64,000 nt of DNA from Isoetes taiwanensis. Lineage: Eukaryota > Streptophyta > Lycopodiopsida > Isoetales > Isoetaceae. Made by a program: the position numbers and the translations under genes. Numbering within the stretch: position 1 is the stretch's first letter; each line of letters starts with the position of its first letter. The stretch covers positions 13,904,134-13,968,133 of the forward strand of contig JAJEKV010000028.1 in assembly GCA_021234155.1 (NCBI GenBank), written 5' to 3'. The notes below the pieces were generated by a model. That model saw nothing but the letters and a program-made list of their open reading frames with translations, had not been told where the DNA came from and searched no databases. Positions 22,942-35,965 of the stretch are shown here, piece by piece.

Positions 22942-25900
22942 TCTTATATTATAATGTTTTAGTATAAGTAATGGATCACGCCCTAAATTGGACGGCTGAG
23001 ATCGTTCAATCAAATAGGACGGCTTAGATGTTACGTTTTAACTTGCTTTAGGTTTTTTCTTCAAGAGCAACGTGGGCCACCTGTTCTGATCCCTTCTCTA
23101 GCCGTGGAGGTGGATCAACCGCCGCTTATGGCTTGGACGTGGCTATGGCGAAGCTAAGTCGGAACAACCAATAACCCTAGGCGAAGACGAGATGGAGTGA
23201 TGCCCCGCCGCTTGTTCCGAGACGGATCCGATGGGCTTTGGTGGCTAGGGTAGAGCCCTCTTTACCGCGTTTACTTTATTATATATGGGATCGGATATGG
23301 CGGTACAAGGACTTGCAAGGATCTTTAGAAAACGTATGTCTCTCTCTCGGTGTTGTTGGGTTTCTATAGTTTTCAATAAGTCGGATAGTGGAGGCCACCG
23401 TTAAATTTGACCCGGGATTTAGTTATTTTTAGCTCTAAAGTTTTTGTTTCTCATTTTTTTGGATTTGAGATGTGTCGAAGCCTTAAACTTCCTGGATCGT
23501 TACCTAGCATCCTTTGTTTTGATTATCATTTTCTTCAAAGCCTATAAGCTCAAAACTAGATTTAGCAAAGACGATGATTCGCAAAAATTATACAGATTGA
23601 TCTCTATGATCTTTATGCAAAGTTATTGCTTAGGCGTGCTTTTGCTAGGACATTATACTTGGAACATATGAATACAATACTTGGGTTCTAGCATTTGGAA
23701 CATGTCAAGTGAAGATAATCTTATACTTATGGACCGTGATTTAACAAGGAGACCTCATAACACCTCGACTTATTAGTCTTATCATGGAGAAAAGCGAAGA
23801 TTGGTTTCAACAGGATTATCAAGAAGTCGATAAGTCTAAAAACATGAAGGTTAAAAAAACAACAGTTTCAAAGGGAATACCAAAGAAGGAAGCAAGAAAA
23901 GCCGAGAAGATCACCTTCCAATGTTATATGAAGCAAAAAGTTGCTTTGCTTTGCAAAATAGAATATTGAGAATCATTATAAAGCAATTGCTGATGATGCT
24001 TCCACACACCGCCAAATATTACCATAATCTTCTAAAGCATGAATGCTTTGGCGGCCTAGCTCCATTTTTTCTAAGACTTATGGTGACCAAGCTCCCACCA
24101 AGTGGATTCTTGAGCAGATTCGGCGATGCTTCATGGTAGCTGGGCTTAATTTGTCACACAACAGAGTAAGATTCATCGTGAGAATTGTTGTTTCATTAAC
24201 CCATAAGACTAACTAATTTTAAATGCTGCTTGATTCGGCAAGAAATCATTCAGCAAGCTCTAATTCGGCAAGCTACGGCAATAATAGAATGTTTTGCAAT
24301 GAGGTATTAATCTATTTTTGATTTATATATACTCTTCCCTCTATTATTTCATAACATTAAGTTTTTCCTGTTCGCTCAACCTTTTTACCATCAAGAATCA
24401 CTATTTTGAAATGTAGTTTAGGTCTTCAAAACCGGTTTGATACGATATTGGATCCAATGGCAACTTTCAAAGATGTATATATGCTCTTCAACTTTTAGTA
24501 TCGGTATGTATCATGTCCTGATGGTGATTCGGAAGGATGCAAAATGGCTTGCGGTGTGGTAGATTGATGCAATTTGGCTTGCAAAGGTGATCCCGCAGAC
24601 CGCCCCCCTTGAACTTCCTATTTGTGATGAGTTCTTATAGCATGATATTATGTCCCGTAATCTTCTTAGATACTTTGTTTGTTTCCCTCAAGGATTTGGT
24701 TCTATCTGCACTCCCATAACTATTATAGGCGGACTAAGATTTTTCAACTATCATGCATTCCTAAAAATATTGTTTTCCTATGGCATTAAGGGCTTTCAAC
24801 ATTTGGTATCTGTATATGTGGGCAATCTCTTAACTTTTTGCTTATTTCGTGTAATGCAGATTTTTATCAAATGCATTGGAAGACTTTGAGTAGGGATTAA
24901 TGTCTGCCAAACTTAAGCTTCTCCTGGTAACCATTCTATTCGATGTGCACGGTCCTCCTTAAGCTAAGCTTTATGTTTTAGGTCCAATGACTTATTACAA
25001 TAAAACTATTAAGGATTGCTTTTGGCAAAGTTCTAGGAAAATGCCCCATGGAAGAAAGTGGAATGATAAGAAAGATGCATCAAAGTATTCTAAACGGTCC
25101 CATTTGTACCACTAAGAATTTTTTCAATCCTTCATATAGTTGGAGTAGATGCTCAAATTTGAGTGATTCTAAGGGGAAGGAAGGCATTCTAGCCAAGGTA
25201 TGGTATTGCATAGTTCAAGACCTTAGTTAAAGTAGTCTTGAACGGGGCTTTGTTTGCTATCTCTATTCAAGAATTTTGGAAGCAAAAGGTATGTCTTTTA
25301 TACTTCTTTCTCAATCAACTTAAAGCATCATTTGGTTTATTTCATAGACTGAATATTTCACTCTAGGTTGCTTCCGACGACAATGTAATTATGACAAAAA
25401 AGGTGGAGCCGGTGGGATATTAGGTTGTGTATTTCTCCGTGCTTTTACATTCTGGTGTATCATTGATGAAGACAAGCATTACATGCAAGAACAATTGGGG
25501 GCGTTTAAAAAGGATGCAATTTGATCAGCCTAAAAGAACCTTTTTCCTGTCAAAAACATTGTTCCATATTTACGTCTTTTCCGGCTTTGTAACACATCGT
25601 AAAAATCTATCAAATTGGTTTTTCTTGCTATAAAGCAATGTCTAATAATGCAAGATTTATTGCAGTTTTATTTAAAAGCTCTATGCATATGTAAATGTAG
25701 CTCCCATAGAGCATGTACCCCTTACTCATGATTCTAAACTTTGGCCAAAAATGTCTTCGTTGGTCGCACATTATATCAAAAATTATGCTTTTTGCTTAAG
25801 TTAATTGTAATGATTCGTAGATAGGTTCATTATGATTTCTTCTCTGTCTAAGTGTGTAATTATAAGGTTCGCAATTTTTATGGAAGGGGGTTTCTGTGGT

Positions 25901-26510
25901 TGGGGGTGGGGGTGGGGTGGTGTTTTTTTATTTTATTGGGTGAAGGTTTTTTTTTTAGGAATGAGATATGCTGTCACATGCGTTACCTTTTAAGGACCCG
26001 AAGTCACAACAACATAATTAAGACATAATTAAGATATAATTAAGACATAAGGTTTGCAAATTATCTGTGGAGTATGATTTTGGTAATAGTTGCCCGACAT
26101 ATCGACATATGGGGGTTAGGGTTTTGAAAAAAATTGTTTAAGCTTTGTTCTCCTCCATGGTCATCTACTGGAAAGTCGTGGCGACTGATGCTGGAAATTC
26201 CATGTCTTGACAATTTGCTTTTAAAGTTGGTTTTAGAGTTTCGCATTCCCTTTTCTAATGCTTTAGGCCTTTGCTAAATGATGTTTATTACCTTTTCCAA
26301 ATTTCATATTAGAAGCATGTAGTTATCTTGGGTTTGTGATTTCGCATATCAATTTCAATGGTGAGATTAATATAGACAATTTATAAGGGATGTAGCTGAA
26401 GGGAAGTGCAAAGTTCCAACAATGCAATGTCGTCAAATGCAATGTTTTGAAGGCGTCCCAACATTTGTAGATTCCAAATCATGCCCAGCAACGCTGGGCA
26501 CCATGACTAG
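22942..26510 (+). mobile_element. non-autonomous Helitron B1 (3569 bp)
   Basis: The 5' end is A|TCTTATATTATAATG. The 3' end is the 17-nt hairpin GCCCAGC-AAC-GCTGGGC (26483-26499), then 7 nt, then CTAG (26507-26510). These are Helitron terminal features. No transposase is encoded. The first 15 nt of the terminus also occur just upstream (22922), suggesting insertion next to an older terminus. The 3' end is joined directly to B2 with no intervening base. Confidence 0.85.
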
Positions 26511-26713
26511 TCTTATATTATAATGTTTTAGTATAAGTAATGGATCACGCCCTAAATTGGACGGCTGAGATCGTTCAATCAAATAGGACGGCTTAGATGT
26601 TACGTTTTAACTTGCTTTAGGTTTTTTCTTCAAGAGCAACGTGGGCCACCTGTTCTGATCCCTTCTCTAGCCGTGGAGGTGGATCAACTGCTGCTTATGG
26701 CTTGGACGTGGCT

Positions 26714-26905
26714 ATGGCAGAAGCTAAGTCGGAACAGCCAATAACCCTAGACGAAGACAGAGATGGAGTGATGCCCTGCTGCTTGTTCCAGAGACGGACC
26801 CGATGGGCTTTGGTGGCTAGGGTAGAGCCCTCTTTACCCGTTTTACTTTATTATATATGGGATCGGATATGGCGGTACAAGGACTTGCAAGGATCTTTAG
26901 AAAAC
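26714..26905 (+). CDS. captured exon candidate in Helitron B2 (first exon)
   Basis: An open frame from ATG 26714 (MAEAKSEQPITLDEDRDGV) runs 64 codons to GSLEN and is followed directly by GTATGT, a good plant 5' splice site. The exon end is in phase 0. In B1, B3 and B4 the same frame is broken at CAG/CTG positions. I do not recognise the protein; it is probably host sequence captured by the Helitron. Confidence 0.45.
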
Positions 26906-27589
26906 GTATGTCTCTCTCTGGTGTTGTTGGGTTTCTATAGTTTTCAATAAGTCAGATAGTGGAGGCCACTGTTAAATTTGACCAGGATTTAGTTATTTTT
27001 AGCTCTAAAGTTTTTGTTTCTCATTTATACTTCTTTTGGAATGGATTTGAGATGTGTCGAGCCTTAAACTTCCGGATGCGTTACCTAGCATCCTTTGTTT
27101 TGATTATCATTTTCTTCAAAGCCTATAAGCTCAAAACTAGATTTAGCAAAGACAGTATTCTGCAAATTATACAGGATTGATCTCTATGATCTTTATGCAA
27201 AGTTATTGCTTAGGCAGGCTTTTGCTAGGACATTATACTTGGAACATATGAATACAATACTTGGGTTCTAGCATTTGGAACATGTCAAGCTGAAGATAAT
27301 CTTATACTTATGGACCGTGATTTAACAAGGAGACCTCATAACACCTCAGCTTATTAGTCTTATCATGGAGAAAAGCGAAGATTGGTTTCAACAGGATTAT
27401 CAAGAAGTCAGATAAGTCTAAAAACATGAAGGTTAAAAACAGCAGTTTCAAAGGGAATACCAGCAAGGAAGCAAGAAAAGCTGGAGAAGATCAGCCTTCC
27501 AATGTTATATGAAGCAAAAAGTTGCTGCTGCAAAATAGAATATTGAGAATCATTATAAAGCAATTGCTGATGATGCTTCCAGACCTGCC

Positions 27590-27750
27590 AGCGTTACCAT
27601 AATCTTCTAAAGCATGAATGCTTTGGCGGCCTAGCTCCATTTTTTTCTAAGACTTATGGTGACCAAGCTCCCACCAAGTGGATTCTTGAGCAGATTCGAC
27701 GATGCTTCATGGTAGCTGGGCTTAATTTGTCACACAACAGAGTAAGATTC
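27590..27750 (+). CDS. captured exon candidate in Helitron B2
   Basis: One frame reads HNLLKHECFGGLAPFFSKTY, then GDQAPTKWILEQIRRC and FMVAGLNLSHNRVRFI. It depends on a 7-T run at 27640 that is 6 T in B1. Its composition is that of a real globular protein, but the family is not recognised. Exon limits are approximate. Confidence 0.45.
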
Positions 27751-27816
27751 ATCAGAGAATTGTTGTTTCATTAACCCATAAGACTTTAACTAATTTTCTG
27801 TCTGTTTGATTCGCAG

Positions 27817-27876
27817 CAAATCATTCAGGCAAGCTCTAATTCGGCAAGCTACGGCAATAGAATGTTTTGCAATGAG
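27817..27876 (+). CDS. captured small exon candidate in Helitron B2 (60 bp)
   Basis: A preceding CAG, an open 20-codon stretch (QIIQASSNSASYGNRMFCNE) and a following GTATTA look like an internal exon with both splice sites. Its position after the exon candidate at 27590-27750 fits a single captured gene segment. Confidence 0.4.
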
Positions 27877-28623
27877 GTATTAATCTATTTTTTGATTTAT
27901 ATATACTCTTCCCTCTATTATTTCATAACATTAAGTTTTTTCCTGTTCTGCTCAACCTTTTTACCATCAAGAATCACTATTTTGAAATGTAGTTTAGGTC
28001 TTCTGAAACCAGTTTGATACAGATATTGGATCCAATGGCAACTTTCAAAGATGTATATATGCTCTTCAACTTTTAGTATCAGTATGTATCATGTCCTGAT
28101 GGTGATCCAGAAGGATGCAAAATGGCTTGCAGGTGGTAGATTGATGCAATTTGGCTTGCAAAGGTGATCCTGCAGACTGGCCCCTGAACTTCCTATTTGT
28201 GATGAGTTCTTATAGCATGATATTATGTCCTGGTAATCTTCTTAGATACTTTGTTTGTTTCCCTCAAGGATTTGGTTCTATGCAGACCCATAACTATTAT
28301 AGGCAGACTAAGATTTTTCAACTATCATGCAGATTCCTAAAAATATTGTTTTCCTATGGCATTAAGGGCTTTCAACATTTGGTATCTGTATATGTGGGCA
28401 ATCTCTTAACTTTTTGCTTATTTCGTGTAATGCAGATTTTTATCAAATGCATTGGAAGACTTTGAGTAGGGATTAATGTCTGCCAAACTTAAGCTTCTCT
28501 GGTAACCATTCTATTCTGGATGTGCACGGTCCTCCTTAAGCTAAGCTTTATGTTTCGGTCCAATGACTTATTACAATAAAACTATTAAGGATTGCTTTTG
28601 ACAGCGTTCTAGGAAAATGCCCC

Positions 28624-28773
28624 ATGGAAGAAAGTGGAATGATAAGAAAGATGCATCAAAGTATTCTAAACGGTCCCATTTGTACCACTAAGAATTTTTT
28701 CAATCCTTCATATAGTTGGAGTAGATGCTCAAATTTGAGTGATTCTAAGGGGAAGGAAGGCATTCTAGCCAAG
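28624..28773 (+). CDS. captured exon candidate in Helitron B2 (third region)
   Basis: An open stretch (MEESGMIRKMHQSILNGPIC, later SDSKGKEGILAK) is followed by GTATGG. The same stretch is intact in B1 (25048-25197), which supports it as conserved coding sequence, but the product is unknown. Confidence 0.35.
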
Positions 28774-30102
28774 GTATGGTATTGCATAGTTCAAGACCTT
28801 AGTTAAAGTAGTCTTGAACGGGGCTTTGTTTGCTATCTCTATTCAAGAATTTTGGAAGCAAAAGGTATGTCTTTTATACTTCTTTCTCAATCAACTTAAA
28901 GCATCATTTGGTTTATTTCATAGACTGAATATTTCACTCTAGGTTGCTTCGACAGCAATGTAATTATGACAAAAAGGTGGAGCCAGGTGGGATATTAGGT
29001 TGTGTATTTCTCCGTGCTTTTACATTCTGGTGTATCATTGATGAAGACAAGCATTACATGCAAGAACAATTGGGGACGTTTAAAAGGATGCAATTTGATC
29101 AGCCTAAAAGAACCTTTTTCCTGTCAAAAAACATTGTTCCATATTTCTGTCTTTTCTGGCTTTGTAACACATCGTAAAAATCTATCAAATTGGTTTTTCT
29201 TGCTATAAAGCAATGTCTAATAATGCAGTATTTATTGCAGTTTTATTTAAAAGCTCTATGCATATGTAAATGTAGCTCCCATAGAGCATGTACCCCTTAC
29301 TCATGATTCTAAACTTTGGCCAAAAAATGTCTTCGTTGGCTGCACATTATATCAAAAAATTATGCTTTTTTGCTTAAGTTAATTGTAATGATTCGTAGAT
29401 AGGTTCATTATGATTTCTTCTCTGTCTAAGTGTGTAATTATAAGGTTCGCAATTTTTATGGAAGGGGGTTTCTGTGGTTGGGGGTGGGGGTGGGGTGGTG
29501 TTTTTTTATTTTATTGGGTGAAGGTTTTTTTTTTAGGAATGAGATATGCTGTCACATGCGTTACCTTTTAAGGACCCGAAGTCACAACAACGTAATTAAG
29601 ACATAATTAAGATATAATTAAGATATAATTAAGACATAAGGTTTGCAAATTATCTGTGGAGTATGATTTTGGTAATAGTTGCCCGACATATCGACATATG
29701 GGGGTTAGGGTTTTGAAAAAAATTGTTTAAGCTTTGTTCTCCTCCATGGTCATCTCTTTGGAAAGTCGTTGGGGCGATCGATTTGGAAATTCCATGTCTT
29801 GACAATTTGCTTTTAAAGTTGGTTTTAGAGTTTCGCATTCCCTTTTCTAATGCTTTAGGCCTTTGCTAAATGATGTTTATTACCTTTTCCAAATTTCATA
29901 TTAGAAGCATGTAGTTATCTTGGGTTTGTGATTTCGCATATCAATTTCAATGGTGAGATTAATATAGACAATTTATAAGGGATGTAGCTGAAGGGAAGTG
30001 CAAAGTTCCAACAATGCAATGTCGTCAAATGCAATGTTTTGAAGGCGTCCCAACATTTGTAGATTCCAAATCATGCCCAGCAACGCTGGGCACCATGACT
30101 AG

Positions 30103-32390
30103 TCTTATATTATAATGTTTTAGTATAAGTAATGGATCACGCCCTAAATTGGGCCACCGAGATCGTTCAATCAAATAGGGCGGCTTAGATGTTACGTTTT
30201 AACTTGCTTTAGGTTTTTTCTTCAAGAGCAACGTGGGCCACTGCTCGATCCCTTCTCTAGCCGTGGAGGTGGATCAACCTAGCCGCTTATGGCTTGGGCG
30301 TGGCTATGGCGTAAGCTAAGTCGGAATGACCAATAACCCTAGGCGAAGACAGATGGAGTGATGCCCCGTACGCTTGTTCCGCAGACGGACCCGATGGGCT
30401 TTGGTGGCTAGGGTAGAGCCCTCTTTACCCGCTTTACTTTATTATATATGGGATCGGATATGGCGGTACAAGGACTTGCAAGGATCTTTAGAAAACGTAT
30501 GTCTCTCTCCGGTGTTGTTGGGTTTCTATAGTTTTCAATAAGTCGATTGTGGAGGCCACCATTAAATTTGACCGTGGATTTAGTTATTTTTAGCTCTAAA
30601 GTTTTTGTTTCTCATTTATACTTCTTTTGGAATGGATTTGAGATGTGTCGAGCCTTAAACTTCCTGGATCGTTACCTAGCATCCTTTGTTTTTGATTATC
30701 ATTTTCTTCAAAGCCTATAAGCTCAAAACTAGATTTAGCAAAGACAATGATTCTGCAAATTATACAGGATTGATCTCTATGATCTTTATGCAAAGTTATT
30801 GCTTAGGCGTGCTTTTTTTGCTAGGACATTATACTTGGAACATATGAATACAATACTTGGGTTCTAGCATTTGGAACATGTCAAGTGAAGATAATCTTAT
30901 ACTTATGGACCGTGATTTAACAAGGAGACCTCATAACACCTCAAATTATTAGTCTTATCATGGAGAAAAGCGAAGATTGGTTTCAACAGATTATCAAGAA
31001 GTCGATAAGTCTAAAACATGAAGGTTAAAAACAAAGAGTTTCAAAGGGAATACCGCAAAGAAGGAAGCAAGAAAAGCCGGAGAAGATCACTTCAATGTTA
31101 TATGAAGCAAAAAGTTGCCTTTGCAAAATAGAATATTGAGAATCATTATAAAGCAATTCTTCGATGATGCTTCCGACACCGCCAAATACATACCATAATC
31201 TTCTAAAGCATGAATGCTTTGGTGGCCTAGCTCCATTTTTTTTCTCGGACTTATGGTGACCAAGCTCCCACCAAGTGGATTCTTGAGCAGATTCGACGAT
31301 GCTTCATGGTAGCCGGGCTTAATTTGTCACACAACAGCAGTAAGATTCATCGGAGAATTGTTGTTTCATTAACCCATAAGACTTTTAACTAATTTTCTCA
31401 ACATTTGATTCAAGAAAAAATCATTCAACAAGCTCTAATTCGACAAGCTACGGCAATAGAATGTTTTGCAATGAGGTATTAATCTATTTTTGATTTATAT
31501 ATACTCTTCCCTCTATTATTTCATAACATTAAGTTTTTTCTCGCTACGCTCAACCTTTTTACCATCAAGAATCACTATTTTGAAATGTAGTTTAGGTCTT
31601 ACGAAACCAGTTTGATACGATATTGGATCCAATGGCAACTTTCAAAGATATATATATGCTCTTCAACTTTTAGTATCGGTATGTATCATGTCCCCGATGG
31701 TGATCCGTAGGATGCAAAATGGCTTGCGTGTGGTACATTGATGCAATTTGGCTTGCAAAGGTGATCCCGCAGACCGCCCCCTTGAACTTCCTATTTGTGA
31801 TGAGTTCTTATAGCATGATATTATGTCCCGGTAATCTTCTTAGATACTTTGTTTGTTTCCCTCAAGGATTTGGTTCTATGCGGACCCATAACTATTATAA
31901 AGGCAGACTAAGATTTTTCAACTATCATGCAGATTCCTAAAAATATTGTTTTCCTATGGCATTAAGGGCTTTCAACATTTGGTATCTCAGATATGTGGGC
32001 AATCTCTTAACTTTTTGCTTATTTAGTGTAATGCAGATTTTTATCAAATGCATTGGAAGACTTTGAGTAGGGATTAATGTCATGAAACTTAAGCTTCTCT
32101 GGTAACCATTCTATTCGGATGTGCACCCTCCTTAAGCTAAGCTTTATGTTTTAGGTCCAATGACTTATTACAATAAAACTATTAAGGATTGCTTTTGACA
32201 AATTCTAGGAAAATGCCCCATGGAAGAAAGTGGAATGATAAGAAAAGATGCATCAAAGTATTCTAAATCCTAAGCGGTCCCATTTGTACCACTAAGAATT
32301 TTTCAATCCTTCATATAGTTGGAGTAGATGCTCAAATTTGAGTGATTCTAAGGGGAAATCATGCCCGAAGAACGGCACCACCATGACTAG
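30103..32390 (+). mobile_element. non-autonomous Helitron B3, internally deleted (2288 bp)
   Basis: The 5' end (TC at 30103) and 3' CTAG (32387-32390) are present, but about 1.28 kb is missing at 32357, where 'ctaaggggaa' joins directly to 'atcatgccc'. The 3' hairpin reads imperfectly, and the changed positions are exactly its CAG and CTG words. Confidence 0.85.
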
Positions 32391-35300
32391 TCTTTTATAT
32401 TATAATGTTTTAGTATAAGTAATGGATCACGCCCTAAATTGGGCCACCGAGATCGTTCAATCAAATAGGGCGGCTTAGATGTTACGTTTTAACTTGCTTT
32501 AGGTTTTTCTTCAAGAGCAACGTGGGCCACCTGCTACGATCCCTTCTCTAGCCGTGGAGGTGGATCAACTAGCCGCTTATGGCTTGGGCGTGGCTATGGC
32601 GAGAAGCTAAGTCCGAACAGCCAATAACCCTAGGCGAAGACAGAGATGGAGTGATGCCCCGGCGCTTGTTCGAGACGGACCCGATGGGCTTTGGTGGCTA
32701 GGGTAGAGCCCTCTTTACCCGTTTTACTTTATTATATATGGGATCGGATATGGCGGTACAAGGACTTGCAAGGATCTTTAGAAAACGATGTCTCTCTCTC
32801 GGTGTTGTTGGGTTTCTATAGTTTTCAATAAGTCGATTATTGGAGGCCATCATTAAATTTGACCAGGATTTAGTTATTTTTAGCTCTAAAGTTTTTGTTT
32901 CTCATTTATACTTCTTTTGGAATGGATTTGAGATGTGTCGAGCCTTAAACTTCCGGATCGTTACCTAGCATCCTTTGTTTTGATTATCATTTTCTTCAAA
33001 GCCTATAAGCTCAAAACTAGATTTAGCAAAGACAATTTCTACGCAAATTATACAGGATTGATCTCTATGATCTTTATGCAAAGTTATTGCTTAGGGGGCT
33101 TTTGCTAGGACATTATACTTGGAACATATGAATACAATACTTGGGTTCTAGCATTTGGAACATGTCAAGTGAAGATAATCTTATACTTATGGACCGTGGA
33201 TTTAACAAGGAGACCTCATAACACCTCGGCTTATTAGTCTTATCATGGAGAAAAAGCGAAGATTGGTTTCAACAGGATTATCAAGAAGTCGAGATAAGTC
33301 TAAAAACATGAAGGTTAAAAACAGCGGTTTCAAAGGGAATACCAGCAAGGAAGCAAGAAAAGCTGGAGAAGATCAGCCTTCCAATGTTATATGAAGCAAA
33401 AAGTTGTTTCTTTGCAAAATAGAATATTGAGAATCATTATAAAGCAATTCTTGATGATGCTTCGGACACCGCCAAATACCATAATCTTCTAAAGCATGAA
33501 TGCTTTGGCGGCCTAGCTCCATTTTTTCTCGGACTTATGGTGACCAAGCTCCCACCAAGTGGATTCTTGAGCGGTTCGGCGATGCTTCATGGTAGCTGGG
33601 CTTAATTTGTCACACAACAGAGTAAGATTCATCGAGAATTGTTGTTTCATTAACCCATAAGACTTTAACTAATTTTAAATACATTTTGATTCATGACAAA
33701 ATCATTCGAGGCAAGCTCTAATTCGACAAGCTACGGCAATAGAATGTTTTGCAATGAGGTATTAATCTATTTTTTGATTTATATATACTCTTCCCTCTAT
33801 TATTTCATAACATTAAGTTTTTTCCTGCTACGCTCAACCTTTTTACCATCAAGAATCACTATTTTGAAAATGTAGTTTAGGTCTTACGAAACCGGTTTGA
33901 TACTGAGATATTGGATCCAATGGCAACTTTCAAAGATGTATATATGCTCTTCAACTTTTAGTATCGGTATGTATCATGTCCCGATGGTGATCCGGAAGGA
34001 TGCAAAATGGCTTAAACTGCGGTGGTAGATTGATGCAATTTGGCTTGCAAAGGTGATCCTGCAGACCGCCCCCGAACTTCCTATTTGTGATGAGTTCTTA
34101 TAGCATGATATTATGTCCCGGTAATCTTCTTAGATACTTTGTTTGTTTCCCTCAAGGATTTGGTTCTATCTGGACCCATAACTATTATAGGCGGATTAAG
34201 ATTTTTCAACTATCATGCGATTCCTAAAAATATTGTTTTCCTATGGCATTAAGGGCTTTCAACATTTGGTATCGTATATGTGGGCAATCTCTTAACTTTT
34301 TGCTTATTTAGTGTAATGCAGATTTTTATCAAATGCATTGGAAGACTTTGAGTAGGGATTAATGTCTCATGAAACTTAAGCTTCTCTGGTAACCATTCTA
34401 TTACGGATGTGCACGGTCCTCCTTAAGCTAAGCTTTATGTTTTGGGTCCAATGACTTATTACAATAAAACTATTAAGGATTGCTTTTGGCCAAATCTAGG
34501 AAAATGCCCCATGGAAGAAAGTGGAATGATAAGAAAGATGCATCAAAGTATTCTAAGCGGTCCCATTTGTACCACTAAGAATTTTTCAATCCTTCATATA
34601 GTTGGAGTAGATGCTCAAATTTGAGTGATTCTAAGGGGAAGGAAGGCATTCTAGCCAAGGTATGGTATTGCATAGTTCAAGACCTTAGTTAAAGTAGTCT
34701 TGAGCGGGGCTTTGTTTGCTATCTCTATTCAAAATTTTGGAAGCAAAAGGTATGTCTTTTATACTTCTTTCTCAATCAACTTAAAGCATCATTTGGTTTA
34801 TTTCATAGATGAATATTTCACTCTAGGTTGCTTCGACGACAATGTAATTATGACAAAAAGGTGGAGCCATGTGGGATATTAGGTTGTGTATTTCTCCGAT
34901 GCTTTTACATTCTCGGTGTATCATTGATGAAGACAAGCATTACATGCAAGAACAATTGGGGACGTTTAAAAGGATGCAATTTGATCACCCTAAAAGAACC
35001 TTTTTCTGTCAAAAAACATTGTTCCATATTTACTGTCTTTTACTCGCTTTTGTAACACATCGTAAAAAATCTATCAAATTGGTTTTCTTGCTATAAAGCA
35101 ATGTCTAATAATGCAAGATATTTATTGCGGTTTTATTTAAAAAGCTCTATGCATATGTAAATGTAGCTCCCATAGAGCATGTACCCCTTACTCATGATTC
35201 TAAACTTTGGCCAAAAAATGTCTTCGTTGGCTGCACATTATATCAAAAAATTATGCTTTTTTGCTTAAGTTAATTGTAATGATTCGTAGATAGGTTCATT

Positions 35301-35944
35301 ATGATTTCTTCTCTGTCTAAGTGTGTAATTATAAGGTTCGCAATTTTTATGGAAGGGGTTTTACGTGGTTGGGGGGTGGGGGTGGGGTGGTGTTTTTTAT
35401 TTCATTGGGTGAAGGTTTTTTTTTTTTAGGAATGAGATATGCTATCACATGCGTTACCTTAATTAAGACATAATTAAGATATAATTAAGACATAAGGTTT
35501 GCAAATTATCTGTGGAGTATGATTTTGGTAATAGTTGCCCGACATATCGACATATGGGGGTTAGGGTTTTGAAAAAAATTGTTTAAGCTTTGTTCTCCTC
35601 CATGGTCATCTATTTTGGAAAGTCGTGGCGGCCCGATCTTTGGAAATTCCATGTCTTGACAATTTGCTTTTAAAGTTGGTTTTAGAGTTTCGCATTCCCT
35701 TTTCTAATGCTTTAGTGTTTATTACCTTTTCCAAATTTCATATTAGAAGCATGTAGTTATCTTGGGTTTGTGATTTCGCATATCAATTTCAATGGTGAGA
35801 TTAATATAGACAATTTATAAGGGATGTAGCTGAAGGGAAGTGCAAAGTTCCAACAATGCAATGTCGTCAAATGCAATGTTTTGAAGGCGTCCCAACATTT
35901 GTAGATTCCAAATCATGCCCAGCAACGCTGGGCACCATGACTAG
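32391..35944 (+). mobile_element. non-autonomous Helitron B4 (3554 bp), array end
   Basis: It begins with TC at 32391, directly abutting B3, and ends with an intact hairpin and CTAG at 35941-35944, followed by T. It shares with B3 sequence variants near the 5' end ('ttgggccaccgag') that B1 and B2 lack. Confidence 0.87.
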
Positions 35945-35965
35945 TAACTCTTATAATGTTTGCCC

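Larger units (their letters stand above)
15928..23031. repeat. tandem duplication copy A2 (~7.1 kb)
   Basis: A2 is the second copy of the A1 block. It contains a truncated RepHel N-terminus, a coiled-coil ORF, the zinc-ORF remnant, minisatellites, the DUF569 fragment, the basic ORF and the beginning of Helitron B1. A2 reads better than A1 in 17.4-17.7, 21.5-22.7 and most of 19.7-20.1 kb; A1 reads better at 11.4-11.6 kb. Confidence 0.9.
26511..30102 (+). mobile_element. non-autonomous Helitron B2 (3592 bp), best-preserved copy
   Basis: It runs from TC at 26511 to CTAG at 30099-30102, with an intact 3' hairpin. It is colinear with B1 and B4. CAG/CTG words are mostly intact here where the other copies show CG or other disruptions, so its reading frames are the most reliable. 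A 12-bp VNTR (ataattaaga. units, about 29590-29640) has one more unit than in B1. Confidence 0.88.

Noticed and set aside
8525-23031. Ordinary sequence divergence as the explanation for A1/A2 differences
   Set aside because: Random decay or deamination would spread over all contexts and favour C-to-T. The differences concentrate on CAG/CTG and give CG-type strings or indels.
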